From Metellina segmentata (lineage: Eukaryota > Arthropoda > Arachnida > Araneae > Tetragnathidae): 64,000 bases of DNA. The notes under the pieces are model-generated. The model saw nothing but the letters and a program-made list of their open reading frames with translations. It was not told where the DNA came from and did not search any database. The position numbers and the translations under genes were made by a program. Each line of letters starts with the position of its first letter. Positions within the stretch are counted from its first letter, which is position 1. The DNA lies in the NCBI GenBank assembly GCA_947359465.1, contig OX375878.1:79277627-79341626 (forward strand), given 5' to 3'. Of the stretch, positions 61,201 to 63,246 are shown one piece after another.

Positions 61201-63212
61201 TAATATATTTATACTATTTGTTCAAAGTAATCTGACATCATAATTAATATAAAGACTGGAAAGTTTGTGTCTGATGACGCTTAATAAAAAAAAAACATTT
61301 AAATATATCGAAGTCCTTTCTTTATTCACTAATTATAATGTATTTACTTTGTTATAGCCTCCCGTTTCCGCGAGATTCATGATTTTGGAATGGTAACTCT
61401 GGACATAGCTTCAACTATTGCTGAAGATTCAGGTGTATACATGTGCAAAGCTGTTAATAAAGCTGGTGAAGGAGTTACATCGACATCGATGGTTGTTAGA
61501 GGTGAGTAAAAATGAAGTAAAAACTCGTGCTTTTATTATTTTTACTCAGTAATCACTGCTGTCTTCTGAAGTCTAATTTTCATTCTATTTATTTGACTGT
61601 TATCAGTGTATCCATGTTAAACTATGATTAATACTGTTATGGATATTTCTTTGTTATACATATAACTAGATTTCAGAGTATATGTATTTAGTTTCAAATC
61701 CTATTTTAAAATAGTTTTTTATGGACTATAATCTGATTGGATTTTAAATATATAATGCATAAATGGGGTGATTTGTTGTTGTATAAATAGACAATGTTAT
61801 GATGCATATTATCAAAAATGTACTTTATTTACGTTTGTTCAAACTTCAATTTCAAAAATGTATTCATCATTGGTGGTTTCGTTACATCATTACCATTTAT
61901 ATAACTATGTCAAAGAAAATTACATATTATCAGTTTCATAACATGTTTACATGTAACATGTTTTACATATATGTTTGATCCATGCAAGTAAGTTAAAATG
62001 AAATTATTTTAGTGGTTAACTTTAAGCTGATATATGATATTTATATATTTGCGGTTTTAGCTCGTGGTGGAGTTCTGGGTGAAAGTCAACATCCTGAAGC
62101 ATACATCCAGCTGCAAAGACTCGAAATGGGTCCAGCACCCGTGGGCGAGCCTGAATCAGCTGCACCGAAAGCACCATTCTTCACAGAACATCTTGTGAGT
62201 CATGATAATCTTATAGAAGGACAATATATTCATCTTGAGGCTCGTGTGGAACCTGCCAATGACGAGAAACTGAGAATTGAGTGGTACAAGAATGGAAAAT
62301 CTTTAGTGTCGGGTAATATTAATTGTTCCATTGTCATTTTAATTTTAAGCTTTTATGGAAAAATATTTATTTATTTAATGTAATGTCTTCTGAAGCATTT
62401 TTTGGTATGGTTATTGAAGTTATTTTTGCTGTATGCGATTGTGTTCCTCAACAGTTTATTTTATTACAGGTACTCGAATACGTACAACATGTGATTTCGG
62501 GCTTGTATCTCTGGATATTGTGACCGTACGACCAGATGACTCTGGCATTTATACTTGCCGTGCTGTTAATGAAGTTGGAGAAGCTATCACGACATGCTCA
62601 ATGAAAATTGAAGGTAATTATATACTTTACTGCAAAACTATCTGATATTGAGGTTATAATATAGTTCGTACTTGCTCTCACTTTAAGATGTGACGTTCCG
62701 TGTTCAATGAAATTTATATCGATTTATAGATTAACAAACATTATTGTTAGTTACTCATGTACTGCATGAATATCATGTAAATATTATAGCACGGCATCTT
62801 TCATTATATTAAGTTTGATGATGTATCTCAGTCTTATTTTAATTAATATATATGTACACAGATACTTATGTATCTACTGTAATCTGGTATCAGAAAAATG
62901 TAACTGTACTATTCCATCGTAAACTGTTCTCGTGTGATAATTTTAATTTATATGTTTCTTCAGATCAAGAAAGCATCATCTATCGTTCTCAACACCCAGA
63001 AAGTCTACCAAAAATCAAGGAGCTAGAGTCTATGCAGTTGACGAGCCCAGAACAGAAAGACGTTACCTACGAACAACCTATTTTCATTACACACTTGAAT
63101 AATCTTGAACTGAAAGAGGGTGAACCTGCTCACTTTGAATGCCGTGTAGAGCCATACAGAGATCCAACTTTGAAAATTGAATTCCAACTGAATGGCAAAT
63201 CCTTGCCTGCAG
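16246..63212 (+). CDS. sls: sallimus (kettin/titin), N-terminal part, 44 coding exons, 3' incomplete
   Basis: Giant modular protein of arthropod striated muscle; kettin-type linker-Ig units bind actin and anchor thin filaments at the Z-disc. Joining 44 exons with GT-AG borders and matching phases gives one frame of 8,614 nt. Residues 1-115 hold a short leader and Ig1, 116-343 a spacer and Ig2, 344-538 a Q-rich spacer and Ig3, 539-637 Ig4, 638-785 a proline-rich linker and Ig5, and 786-2871 sixteen kettin units, the last cut by the window edge. Family signatures are the linker motif with SQHPEG and IQ-LED, the strand C-D core IEWFFNGKPL, and DFGYVALDI followed by EDSGTYTCKA. The spacer motif FRVDTFEYRLLREVEFRE before Ig2 is the one I expect in sallimus. 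Drosophila kettin has about 35 Igs, so roughly 60 percent of a kettin-length product is here; any PEVK and titin-like C-terminal exons would lie downstream. Exact borders are my reading of splice sites. Confidence 0.95.
16585..16876. repeat. Tandem duplication, two units of about 150 bp
   Basis: ATCGGTTGAGGGCTACGTGA occurs at 16697 and again at 16847. The upstream parts match too (TTTCGTTTGATAAACCTATT / TTTCGTTTGAACAACCTATT). The copies differ by substitutions and small indels. Confidence 0.85.
17523..17715 (+). mobile_element. Helitron 5'-end fragment, same family as the element at 43775-45330
   Basis: Begins A|TCTCTCTAT, then CGCAGAATTGAAAACTCG, GCTCGATTCTTAGACAGTTT, GAAATTAACATG and CTGCTATTAGTTTGAGGGTG. 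This order matches the 5' end of the 1.56-kb Helitron (read on its minus strand). No 3' hairpin plus CTAG end follows, so the copy is truncated. Confidence 0.7.
18985..19190. mobile_element. Retroelement-type 3' tail fragment
   Basis: AAAATTTCATGAAAATATAT, then CCAACCGTTTGGGCGTAGTT and CGGGAACAC with AGACAGACATAAAACGC. This resembles the conserved 3' tails of arthropod non-LTR (RTE-like) elements, typically a 'tttcatgaaaat...cgttt...' phrase followed by an 'acagacaga' run. No coding part is present. Confidence 0.4.
19312..20261. repeat. Two diverged copies of a 150-bp repeat, about 800 bp apart
   Basis: CATTAATCCATTTCAAATTT with GTGTTGGAAGC and TATGTAATTACCAAATTAAT (19312-19460) recurs as CATTAATTCATATCAAATTT with GTGTTGGAAGC and the same closing phrase (20108-20261). 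Both lie in the same orientation. The sequence between them, including a GC-richer part near 19610-19900, may belong to one decayed element. Confidence 0.65.
24273..24543. mobile_element. MITE-like inverted-repeat element, 271 bp
   Basis: Perfect 31-bp inverted repeats at 24273-24303 and 24513-24543 (outer sequence ACATATCGCTCACTCCTTTC) enclose about 210 bp with no coding potential. Inner sequence also partly pairs (CTCAAAAA / TTTTTTGAG). I see no clear target-site duplication. The outer motif ATATCGC with CACTCC resembles the ends of the MITE copies at 48.1 and 56.5 kb. Confidence 0.7.
25750..25835. repeat. Three 28-bp repeats carrying HSF-like dyads
   Basis: CATCTAGAATATTCCTTGTA followed by GAACATTC starts at 25750, 25778 and 25806. 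Each unit has two GAAnnTTC dyads (GAATATTC and GAACATTC). GAAnnTTC is the core pair of a heat-shock element, but TTC-to-GAA gaps of 6 bp break the regular 5-bp phasing. It lies about 360 bp before the first Ig exon. Confidence 0.6.
26193..27196 (+). CDS. sls: sls coding exons 2-3: Ig1 (residues 8-115)
   Basis: Exon 2 is 26193-26366 and exon 3 is 27048-27196; the intron splits an Arg codon. The domain starts at PPMFEKPPTM and is a canonical I-set fold: B-strand Cys in AKFECKVSG, core Trp in EVVWSRRG, and the F-strand motif DDGEYTCTAVNCAGE. Both disulphide cysteines are present, unlike Ig2 and Ig3. As the first Ig of sallimus it should lie at the Z-disc end of the molecule. The frame upstream of exon 2 stays open to an ATG at 26113, so an alternative transcript starting inside the intron is possible. 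Confidence 0.9.
26367..28250 (+). other. Introns around coding exon 3
   Basis: Introns 26367-27047 and 27197-28250. The first is featureless AT-rich DNA. The second holds a diverged partial duplication (CATATAAAAGTGA at about 27533 and 27631, followed by similar T-rich sequence) and nothing else recognisable. Confidence 0.6.
28251..29901 (+). CDS. sls: sls coding exons 4-6: spacer and Ig2 (residues 116-343)
   Basis: Exons are 28251-28465, 28994-29221 and 29663-29901. Exon 4 encodes a low-complexity Q/T/S/Y-rich spacer (for example VQSYNVQQQHVDG). Exon 5 begins SFRVDTFEYRLLREVEFRES, a charged, probably helical segment, followed by EEAAEKPAPLDKAQPP. Ig2 starts at SAPQIIARPRNSK, with the exon 5/6 intron just before ITWFKNGQRI. 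The domain has the core Trp and LPEDAGYYTLLAENTNG but neither disulphide cysteine: Ala replaces the B-strand Cys (TFQAKISG) and Leu the F-strand Cys. The exon ends in QQQMQQQQR, the start of the Q-rich spacer, with a donor leaving two bases of the next codon. Confidence 0.92.
29902..31072 (+). other. Intron 5' part before the inserted transposon
   Basis: AT-rich, with simple TA/AT runs near 30460-30540 and no exon I can support. The intron continues after the transposon to 32724 with CT-rich sequence leading to the acceptor. Confidence 0.6.
31075..32577 (+). mobile_element. Apparently intact Tc1/mariner-type DNA transposon, 1,503 bp
   Basis: Terminal inverted repeats of about 122 bp (31075-31196 and 32456-32577) begin CAGGGTGGTCCCGAATTCAT and differ at only three positions that I can find. 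TA flanks both ends (31073-31074 and 32578-32579). One uninterrupted transposase gene fills the interior, with AATAAA at 32427. Near-identical ends plus an open frame indicate a recent insertion. The host intron keeps a good acceptor downstream. Confidence 0.95.
31324..32400 (+). CDS. Tc1/mariner-superfamily transposase, 358 aa
   Basis: Cuts and pastes its own element. The N-terminal half has a helix-turn-helix of the family type (SSTRTVARDVGVSHQTVCRV, residues 91-110). The DDE domain has Asp159 in VLFTDEATFS, Asp250 in WFQHDGAPAHF and the third motif RSPDLSSLDYFLWG. Taking Asp292 as the third catalytic residue (aligned with SPDLNPIE of Tc1 and SPDLAPTD of mariner) gives DD41D spacing, known from the rosa-like group; taking Asp287 would give 36. 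The length matches active family members, there is no frameshift or stop, and the start is the first ATG in frame. Base composition is far more GC-rich than the intron around it. Probably functional, but untested. Confidence 0.92.
   Translation: MGDFTYAEKADMHYMYGRANGNGRAALRMYRAEYPDRRMPDHRIFQRLHRQLCETGAFDVNRHGAGRVRAVRTPRLEESILNIVADRPESSTRTVARDVGVSHQTVCRVLNENRLHPFHFQKVQALNPADYPRRVNFCLWVMQQCALQPDFVDYVLFTDEATFSREGVFNAHNSHVWATDNPHATRRHAFQQRFSINVWAGIVNDFLIGPYLLPTRLTGGSYLIFLKEVLPQLLHDVPIAIRNRMWFQHDGAPAHFSIDVRNYLNATFGTRWIGRGGPVPWPPRSPDLSSLDYFLWGHLKHLVYETPVDSDEDIVARLSVAAAGVREIPGIFERVRQSLHRRCQACIDTGGRNFEQLL
32725..33311 (+). CDS. sls: sls coding exon 7: Q/S/T-rich spacer and a whole Ig3 (residues 343-538)
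   Basis: At 587 nt this is the longest exon here and the only one holding a complete Ig domain. The acceptor at 32723-32724 follows a long CT tract and leaves one base, which completes the split codon of exon 6 as AGC. The nearer AGs, before CAGAAC and AACAAC, would break the frame. Residues 343 to about 440 are a Gln/Ser/Thr-rich, presumably disordered spacer. Ig3 starts at LKPNFVKVPGDREITEG, with core SWYLNGNKVADD and RTDAGTYTCVAKNKSGE. The F-strand Cys is present, but Leu replaces the B-strand Cys (VRFDLRVSG), so the usual disulphide cannot form. Confidence 0.9.
33312..34080 (+). other. Intron between Ig3 and Ig4 exons
   Basis: 769 bp of AT-rich DNA. I see no repeat, exon or RNA gene. Confidence 0.6.
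34081..34858 (+). CDS. sls: sls coding exons 8-10: Ig4 and start of the proline-rich linker (residues 539-661)
   Basis: Exons are 34081-34251, 34564-34689 and 34789-34858. Ig4 reads APKFVERFQSCHVREGEP, LHCRAIGTPIPNITWQKDG and LLDSSWYQCTAQNQAG: both disulphide cysteines and the core Trp are present. The intron falls after HSVPPNILI, in the middle of the domain. Exon 10 has only 70 nt and encodes the linker SESAPMPEPWRLNLPRPHK, ending VIAPE across the junction with the next exon, so it could be an optional cassette. Skipping it alone would shift the frame, because it enters in phase 1 and leaves in phase 2. Confidence 0.9.
34859..36586 (+). other. Intron before the kettin array, with repeat debris
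   Basis: Contains phrases of a 'TTATAACAAA / TATAAGCGACGTTGGTTATA' type (35090-35160 and 35400-35560), which may be remnants of one element with inverted ends. A GC-richer segment at 35640-35900 is unknown. A compact GC-rich element lies at 35961-36230. No exon is supported. Confidence 0.5.
35961..36230. mobile_element. Short GC-rich element with imperfect terminal inverted repeats
   Basis: Left end TAGGGTACGGTAG and right end CTACCTCACCCTA (reverse complement TAGGGTGAGGTAG) enclose about 245 bp much richer in GC than its surroundings, with inner palindromic phrases such as TCCTGCGAGGACGAGGGG. No coding capacity. Likely a MITE or SINE-like repeat; the family is unknown and no target duplication is evident. 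Confidence 0.35.
36587..37541 (+). CDS. sls: sls coding exons 11-12: proline/arginine-rich linker and Ig5, first kettin-type Ig (residues 661-785)
   Basis: Exons are 36587-36816 and 37398-37541 (144 nt). The linker GSPPREVVWLKPVERAAPR and APEEERPLQKPAF lacks the QHPEG-type motif of later units. The Ig has the kettin signatures LVPIGDPTMVIEWYVNG and YSFGYVALTLLHVYAEDSG. The B-strand Cys is Ala (NFDARLVP); the F-strand Cys (VYMCRAIN) is kept. From here on every second-half exon is 144 nt and starts after the first base of a codon. The acceptor of exon 12 sits at the end of a CT-rich minisatellite. Confidence 0.93.
37162..37397 (+). repeat. CT-rich minisatellite (about 42-bp unit, six copies) forming a 3' splice region
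   Basis: CTTCAACTTTCTCTTTATTT with TTCTTTGAACTTTTTATTTTG repeats about six times with changes. The final copy runs into TTTTTTGCAG, the acceptor of coding exon 12. The coding-strand copy is strongly pyrimidine-rich, so the whole array extends the polypyrimidine tract. Confidence 0.85.
37866..37990. repeat. Minisatellite, about 28-bp unit, four to five copies
   Basis: ACTTGGGATATAATTTTAGG with TATTAAT repeats from 37866 with increasing divergence toward the 3' end (ACTTGGGGATAACATTTTGG, ACTTGAGATAATTTTATG). It lies in the intron between Ig5 and Ig6. Confidence 0.85.
38147..38699 (+). CDS. sls: sls coding exons 13-14: linker and Ig6 (residues 786-919)
   Basis: Exons are 38147-38404 (258 nt) and 38556-38699 (144 nt), both phase 1 to phase 1. 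The linker reads RAPQHPESMDAIRHLEDSER, the first clear kettin linker. The Ig core is MKVEWLFNGQPLTAG, followed by FSFGYVALNISYVRAEDSGV. The B-strand Cys is replaced by Ala (HFEAQITP); the F-strand Cys is present (YMCKATN). The intron between the halves is only 151 bp, one of the shortest in the gene. Confidence 0.93.
38956..39741 (+). CDS. sls: sls coding exons 15-16: divergent linker and Ig7 (residues 919-1058)
   Basis: Exons are 38956-39228 (273 nt) and 39598-39741 (144 nt). The linker is the longest in the array, five to eight residues over the others. It lacks QHPEG, reading SLGIPEQQSYIQKTQELEAY, but keeps the register of the ELE/LED position. The Ig has HFEARLEPSGDSTMRVEW (B-strand Cys is Ala) and RDTGSYTCIATNIMG (F-strand Cys present). 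FGYVSLTIRGVD replaces the usual VALDI core. The divergent linker could mean a different partner or altered thin-filament register at this unit; that is inference. Confidence 0.92.
40123..40859 (+). CDS. sls: sls coding exons 17-18: linker and Ig8 (residues 1059-1192)
   Basis: Exons are 40123-40380 (258 nt) and 40716-40859 (144 nt). The linker is SQHIEGLEKIQHLEDYSRF. The Ig has MIVEWYFNGQPLTTG and FDFGYVALDILYVFPEDTG. Both canonical cysteines are gone: Thr in the B strand (HFETRLEP) and Val in the F strand (TFSVVAKNTLG). With Ig2 it is one of two domains here without either disulphide cysteine. The donor after exon 17 is GTTTGT, weaker than most in the gene. Confidence 0.92.
41011..41948 (+). 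CDS. sls: sls coding exons 19-20: divergent linker and Ig9 (residues 1193-1325)
   Basis: Exons are 41011-41265 (255 nt) and 41805-41948 (144 nt). The linker lacks QHPEG and reads TIHEIEEKINYLERPAHVDH, a more acidic version with conserved spacing. The Ig has HLECRVEPVGDPTLKIEW (B-strand Cys present), while the F strand reads GEYTVRATNHLG, with Val at the cysteine position. The front-to-back intron (539 bp) holds nothing I recognise. Confidence 0.92.
42484..43087 (+). CDS. sls: sls coding exons 21-22: linker and Ig10 (residues 1326-1458)
   Basis: Exons are 42484-42738 (255 nt) and 42944-43087 (144 nt). Textbook kettin unit: linker SETQHPEGLQKIQHLEDSSR, then HLECRLAPIGDPTMRIEW and EDSGVYTCKAISSLG, with both cysteines. 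The second half has EFDYVALDILSV, with Asp where most units have Gly. Confidence 0.94.
43422..45905 (+). CDS. sls: sls coding exons 23-24: linker and Ig11 (residues 1459-1591)
   Basis: Exons are 43422-43676 (255 nt) and 45762-45905 (144 nt). Linker LESQHPEGLQQIQYLEDQSR; Ig core HYECRLEPVNDSSLRVEW and EDSGTYTCRAVNTMG; both cysteines are present. The intron between the halves is 2,085 bp, mostly a 1,556-bp Helitron inserted in the antisense direction. Both splice sites and the frame are intact. Confidence 0.94.
43775..45330 (-). mobile_element. Non-autonomous Helitron, 1,556 bp, antisense in the Ig11 intron
   Basis: Read on the minus strand it starts A|TCTCTCTATATTA (45330) and ends with the hairpin GGGGGCGGAGCCCCC directly followed by CTAG|T (43775). 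These are the TC start, CTRR end and A/T insertion site of Helitrons. There is no Rep/helicase gene. The interior holds a (CGG)n run near 45280-45307, three 187-bp tandem repeats (44.4-44.9 kb) and several short hairpins near the 3' end (GGATTGCTGCGCAATCC, GGTTTGCTTCGCAAACC). Short reading frames inside are not convincing genes. Confidence 0.85.
44430..44990. repeat. Three tandem units of about 187 bp inside the Helitron
   Basis: AATAATTGTACCGTAAGAAA followed by GAGTATATTCTGAGGTATAC occurs near 44448 and 44817, with a diverged copy (TACCATAAGAAAGAGTGTAA) near 44640. Each unit also has an ACTTTTGATYGCATC phrase before it. Confidence 0.8.
46011..47495 (+). CDS. sls: sls coding exons 25-27: linker split by an extra intron, and Ig12 (residues 1592-1724)
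   Basis: Exons are 46011-46086 (76 nt), 46929-47107 (179 nt) and 47352-47495 (144 nt). The two first-half exons add up to 255 nt, the usual size, but an 842-bp intron divides the linker in phase 2 after IQVLEDYSR. This is the only unit with an intron inside the linker, consistent with intron gain. Linker SDTQHPEGLQKIQVLEDYSR; Ig HFECKLIPVGDPKLKVDW and EDCGTYTCKAVNALG, with both canonical cysteines and an extra Cys just before the F strand. Confidence 0.93.
47680..49038 (+). CDS. sls: sls coding exons 28-29: linker and Ig13 (residues 1725-1857)
   Basis: Exons are 47680-47934 (255 nt) and 48895-49038 (144 nt). The linker is LESQQPESLEKIQQLEDYNR, with QQPES in place of QHPEG. The Ig has HFECRLIPVGDTKLKVEW and EDSGTYTCKATNELG, both cysteines present, plus an extra Cys in the G strand (QAVCSATL). 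The 960-bp intron between the halves holds a MITE that recurs in inverted orientation in the Ig16 intron. Confidence 0.94.
48099..48371 (+). mobile_element. MITE copy 1 (ATATCGCACYC family), 273 bp
   Basis: Left end ATATCGCACCCAAGCAAAAA and right end, reversed, ATATCCCACCCCGGCAAAAA form imperfect terminal inverted repeats. The interior matches the copy at 56531-56774 in reverse orientation, including a perfect 30-nt stretch (48159-48188 against 56692-56721). No coding capacity. Confidence 0.75.
49111..49761 (-). mobile_element. Non-autonomous Helitron, 651 bp, with histone-type stem-loops
   Basis: On the minus strand it starts A|TCTATATATATATAATTC (49761) and ends GGGGGCAGGCCCCC plus CTAG|T (49111). 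The 3' part carries hairpins GGTTCGCACAGCGAACC and GGATTGCGAAGCAATCC, like the other Helitron. A 79-codon minus-strand frame (49498-49737) reads MARKKDVISNRVLAALYDCL and matches nothing I know. Two sequences like the histone mRNA 3' stem-loop end that frame (49509-49524 and 49536-49551). Confidence 0.85.
49509..49551 (-). ncRNA. Two histone-3'-end-like stem-loops
   Basis: On the minus strand GGTCCTTTTCAGGGCC (49524-49509) has the form of the metazoan histone stem-loop GGYYCU-UUUC-AGRGCC: six pairs (one G-U), loop TTTC, preceded by A-rich sequence and followed by AACAA. A second copy just upstream, GGATCTTTTCAGGGCC (49551-49536), has one mismatched pair. The Helitron may have captured the 3' end of a histone gene. 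This is inferred from shape and consensus only. Confidence 0.5.
50043..51242 (+). CDS. sls: sls coding exons 30-31: linker and Ig14 (residues 1858-1991)
   Basis: Exons are 50043-50300 (258 nt) and 51099-51242 (144 nt). Linker LETQHPEGLQKIQYLEDSSR. The Ig has HLECRIEPYPDPTMKIEW with the B-strand Cys, but GEYTIKATNSLGTCSSS, with Ile at the F-strand position and a Cys displaced into the F-G region. A disulphide to the displaced Cys is conceivable but unproven. Confidence 0.93.
50766..50870 (+). repeat. Truncated copy of the dispersed repeat family
   Basis: GTGGGTAGGTACATTTTAAT followed by GTCGTACTGGAGCAACACAA and CAGGCTAT, then a jump to CGATCACCATGGAAAGATGA. The central part of the family is missing. 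It lies in the Ig14 intron. Confidence 0.7.
51751..52894 (+). CDS. sls: sls coding exons 32-33: linker and Ig15 (residues 1992-2124)
   Basis: Exons are 51751-52005 (255 nt) and 52751-52894 (144 nt). The linker is LESQQPDSLQKIRMLEDHSR followed by an acidic stretch (PEEPEQTFEKP). The Ig has HLEATLTPVNDPTMRVEW (B-strand Cys is Ala) and EDTGTYMCKATNRAG (F-strand Cys present). Extra cysteines sit at TVCDFG and TTCSIK. The donor after exon 32 is GTTTGT, as after exon 17. Confidence 0.93.
53828..55278 (-). mobile_element. Kolobok-like DNA transposon, 1,451 bp, inserted at TTAA within the mariner
   Basis: Ends GGGGACCGGGAA and TTCCCGGTCCCC are inverted repeats, flanked by TTAA on both sides (53824-53827, 55279-55282). 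A TTAA target is shared by piggyBac and Kolobok elements; the encoded protein piece favours Kolobok. It is too short for a complete autonomous copy. Confidence 0.8.
54384..54908 (-). CDS. Partial Kolobok-type transposase, 174 codons
   Basis: The longest minus-strand frame in the TTAA element. It contains HGLCPVGNESWWKFQRAVAK, then CVHGKTQNPNESVNNVIWTR and VFVTMKTLKLGVFDAVSCCN. I recognise the order 'CP-G-SW..-QRA' then 'CLHG-TQN-NES-N--VW---PK' from the C-terminal part of transposases in TTAA-flanked Kolobok-like elements. The N-terminal half, including any THAP-type DNA-binding domain, is absent and there is a stop just upstream. It is therefore a truncated, probably non-functional gene. Confidence 0.65.
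   Translation of the reverse strand: MIYYGLAIRINVGFLHNMQQSVWAEYFYLLSSNLNPNHGLCPVGNESWWKFQRAVAKSDVYYHDKHTHIALPYTAYILKTSKSNFRDLANSELLKKCVHGKTQNPNESVNNVIWTRVPKNVFVTMKTLKLGVFDAVSCCNSGNIIKCNTLSRVKINPGCHFIQIFEKTGLRPCY
55846..57187 (+). CDS. sls: sls coding exons 34-35: linker and Ig16 (residues 2125-2256)
   Basis: Exons are 55846-56097 (252 nt) and 57044-57187 (144 nt). The linker is TDTLHEEGLQKIRALEEHYR, with LHEEG in place of QHPEG. The Ig has HLECKLEPVNDPKLKVEW and EDSGTYMCKAFNELG, both cysteines present. It is flanked by the most transposon-rich introns of the array: mariner and Kolobok upstream, SINE and MITE between its two exons. Confidence 0.93.
56233..56443 (-). mobile_element. tRNA-derived SINE, about 210 bp
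   Basis: On the minus strand it starts CCAGGATAATTGGAATAGTG, an A-box-like region (GGAATAGTGG), and has a B-box-like GGTTCAAATTC about 50 nt on (GGTCCAGGGTTCAAATTCAT). A tRNA-unrelated body follows (GTCCCTATTAGAAGTAATGG, GGGGACACTCCCTCACAAGT). The spacing of the two boxes fits an RNA polymerase III promoter. No good cloverleaf, so not a tRNA gene. Confidence 0.6.
56531..56774 (-). mobile_element. MITE copy 2, inverted relative to copy 1
   Basis: Starts ATATCGCACTCCGGCAAGAA with AAGTGACATAACTCAAAA; the right end reads TTTTTTGACTTGTG then TTACTTTTCATGGTGAGAT. It shares GGGGCACCTCATACATATTT and TATTCTATAGAATAGTAATA with copy 1 on the opposite strand. It lies in the Ig16 intron. Confidence 0.75.
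57886..59050 (+). CDS. sls: sls coding exons 36-37: linker and Ig17 without the core tryptophan (residues 2257-2389)
   Basis: Exons are 57886-58140 (255 nt) and 58907-59050 (144 nt). Linker YDTQHPEGLEKIRELECQSK. The Ig has HFECRVEPSHDSELKIEIFH: the B-strand Cys is present, but Ile replaces the nearly invariant C-strand Trp. The F strand reads GEYTVKASNRMG, without Cys. Losing Trp and one Cys together makes this a candidate for reduced mechanical stability. The intron between the halves carries a deleted Tc1 element. Confidence 0.93.
58317..58844 (+). mobile_element. Internally deleted Tc1 element, 528 bp
   Basis: Terminal repeats of about 32 bp, CACTATATTGACAAAAGCAT (left) and, reversed, CACTATATGGACAAAAGTAT (right), continue TTGGACACTGCA on both sides and are flanked by TA. 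The interior keeps only the C-terminal third of a transposase. It lies between the two exons of Ig17, sense to the host gene. Confidence 0.9.
58387..58780 (+). pseudogene. Tc1 transposase C-terminal remnant
   Basis: Read across frames: MNADVYLDVLDNSASPTLWQ, then CHTAKHVLDWFHENEINLLD, SPDLNPIENFWDTLERQ, and LVESMPRRVAAVIQ before the end. SPDLNPIE carries the third catalytic residue of Tc1 transposases. The second catalytic Asp region is altered, with stops around it, and the first Asp and DNA-binding domain are deleted. Confidence 0.85.
59329..59908 (+). CDS. sls: sls coding exons 38-39: linker and Ig18 (residues 2390-2523)
   Basis: Exons are 59329-59586 (258 nt) and 59765-59908 (144 nt), 178 bp apart. 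Linker SDTQHPEGLAKIQALEDESR; Ig HLECRLIPVGDPTLTVEWFF and DDVGIYTCRARNELG; both cysteines are present. FFNEKPL has Glu where most units have Gly in the C-D turn. Confidence 0.94.
60394..61501 (+). CDS. sls: sls coding exons 40-41: linker and Ig19 (residues 2524-2656)
   Basis: Exons are 60394-60648 (255 nt) and 61358-61501 (144 nt). The linker is LQSHHPEGYEKIQELENYK, with HHPEG. The Ig has HFECRVVPIGDPNLKIQW and EDSGVYMCKAVNKAG, with both cysteines. HDFGMVTLDIAST replaces the usual GYVALDI motif. Confidence 0.93.
62061..62613 (+). CDS. sls: sls coding exons 42-43: linker and Ig20 (residues 2657-2788)
   Basis: Exons are 62061-62312 (252 nt) and 62470-62613 (144 nt), 157 bp apart. The linker is GESQHPEAYIQLQRLEMG, then an Ala/Pro-rich stretch (PAPVGEPESAAPKAP) instead of the usual basic-acidic segment. 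The Ig has HLEARVEPANDEKLRIEW (B-strand Cys is Ala) and DDSGIYTCRAVNEVG (F-strand Cys present). Confidence 0.93.
62964..63212 (+). CDS. sls: sls coding exon 44: linker and front half of Ig21 (residues 2789-2871), cut by window edge
   Basis: A 249-nt exon, phase 1 to phase 1, with donor GTGAGC after 63212. Linker YRSQHPESLPKIKELESMQL; Ig front half HFECRVEPYRDPTLKIEFQL. Phe replaces the core Trp, as Ile does in Ig17. The matching back-half exon should start with a partial codon and be 144 nt, if the pattern holds. It is not found in the remaining 788 bp, which hold a 731-bp MITE-like element. Confidence 0.92.
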
Positions 63213-63246
63213 GTGAGCTCAATAAAAATCCCCCATGAACGTATGA

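Larger units (their letters stand above)
36817..63000 (+). other. Remaining array introns with nothing further seen
   Basis: Introns longer than 300 bp with no recognisable content on either strand: 39229-39597, 39742-40122, 40381-40715, 41266-41804, 41949-42483, 43088-43421, 46087-46928, 51243-51750, 52006-52750, 57188-57885 (one 32-bp direct repeat near 57550-57610), 59909-60393, 60649-61357, 61502-62060 and 62614-62963. All are AT-rich with ordinary splice ends. I found no tRNA, no alternative Ig half-exon and no second gene in them. Confidence 0.55.
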
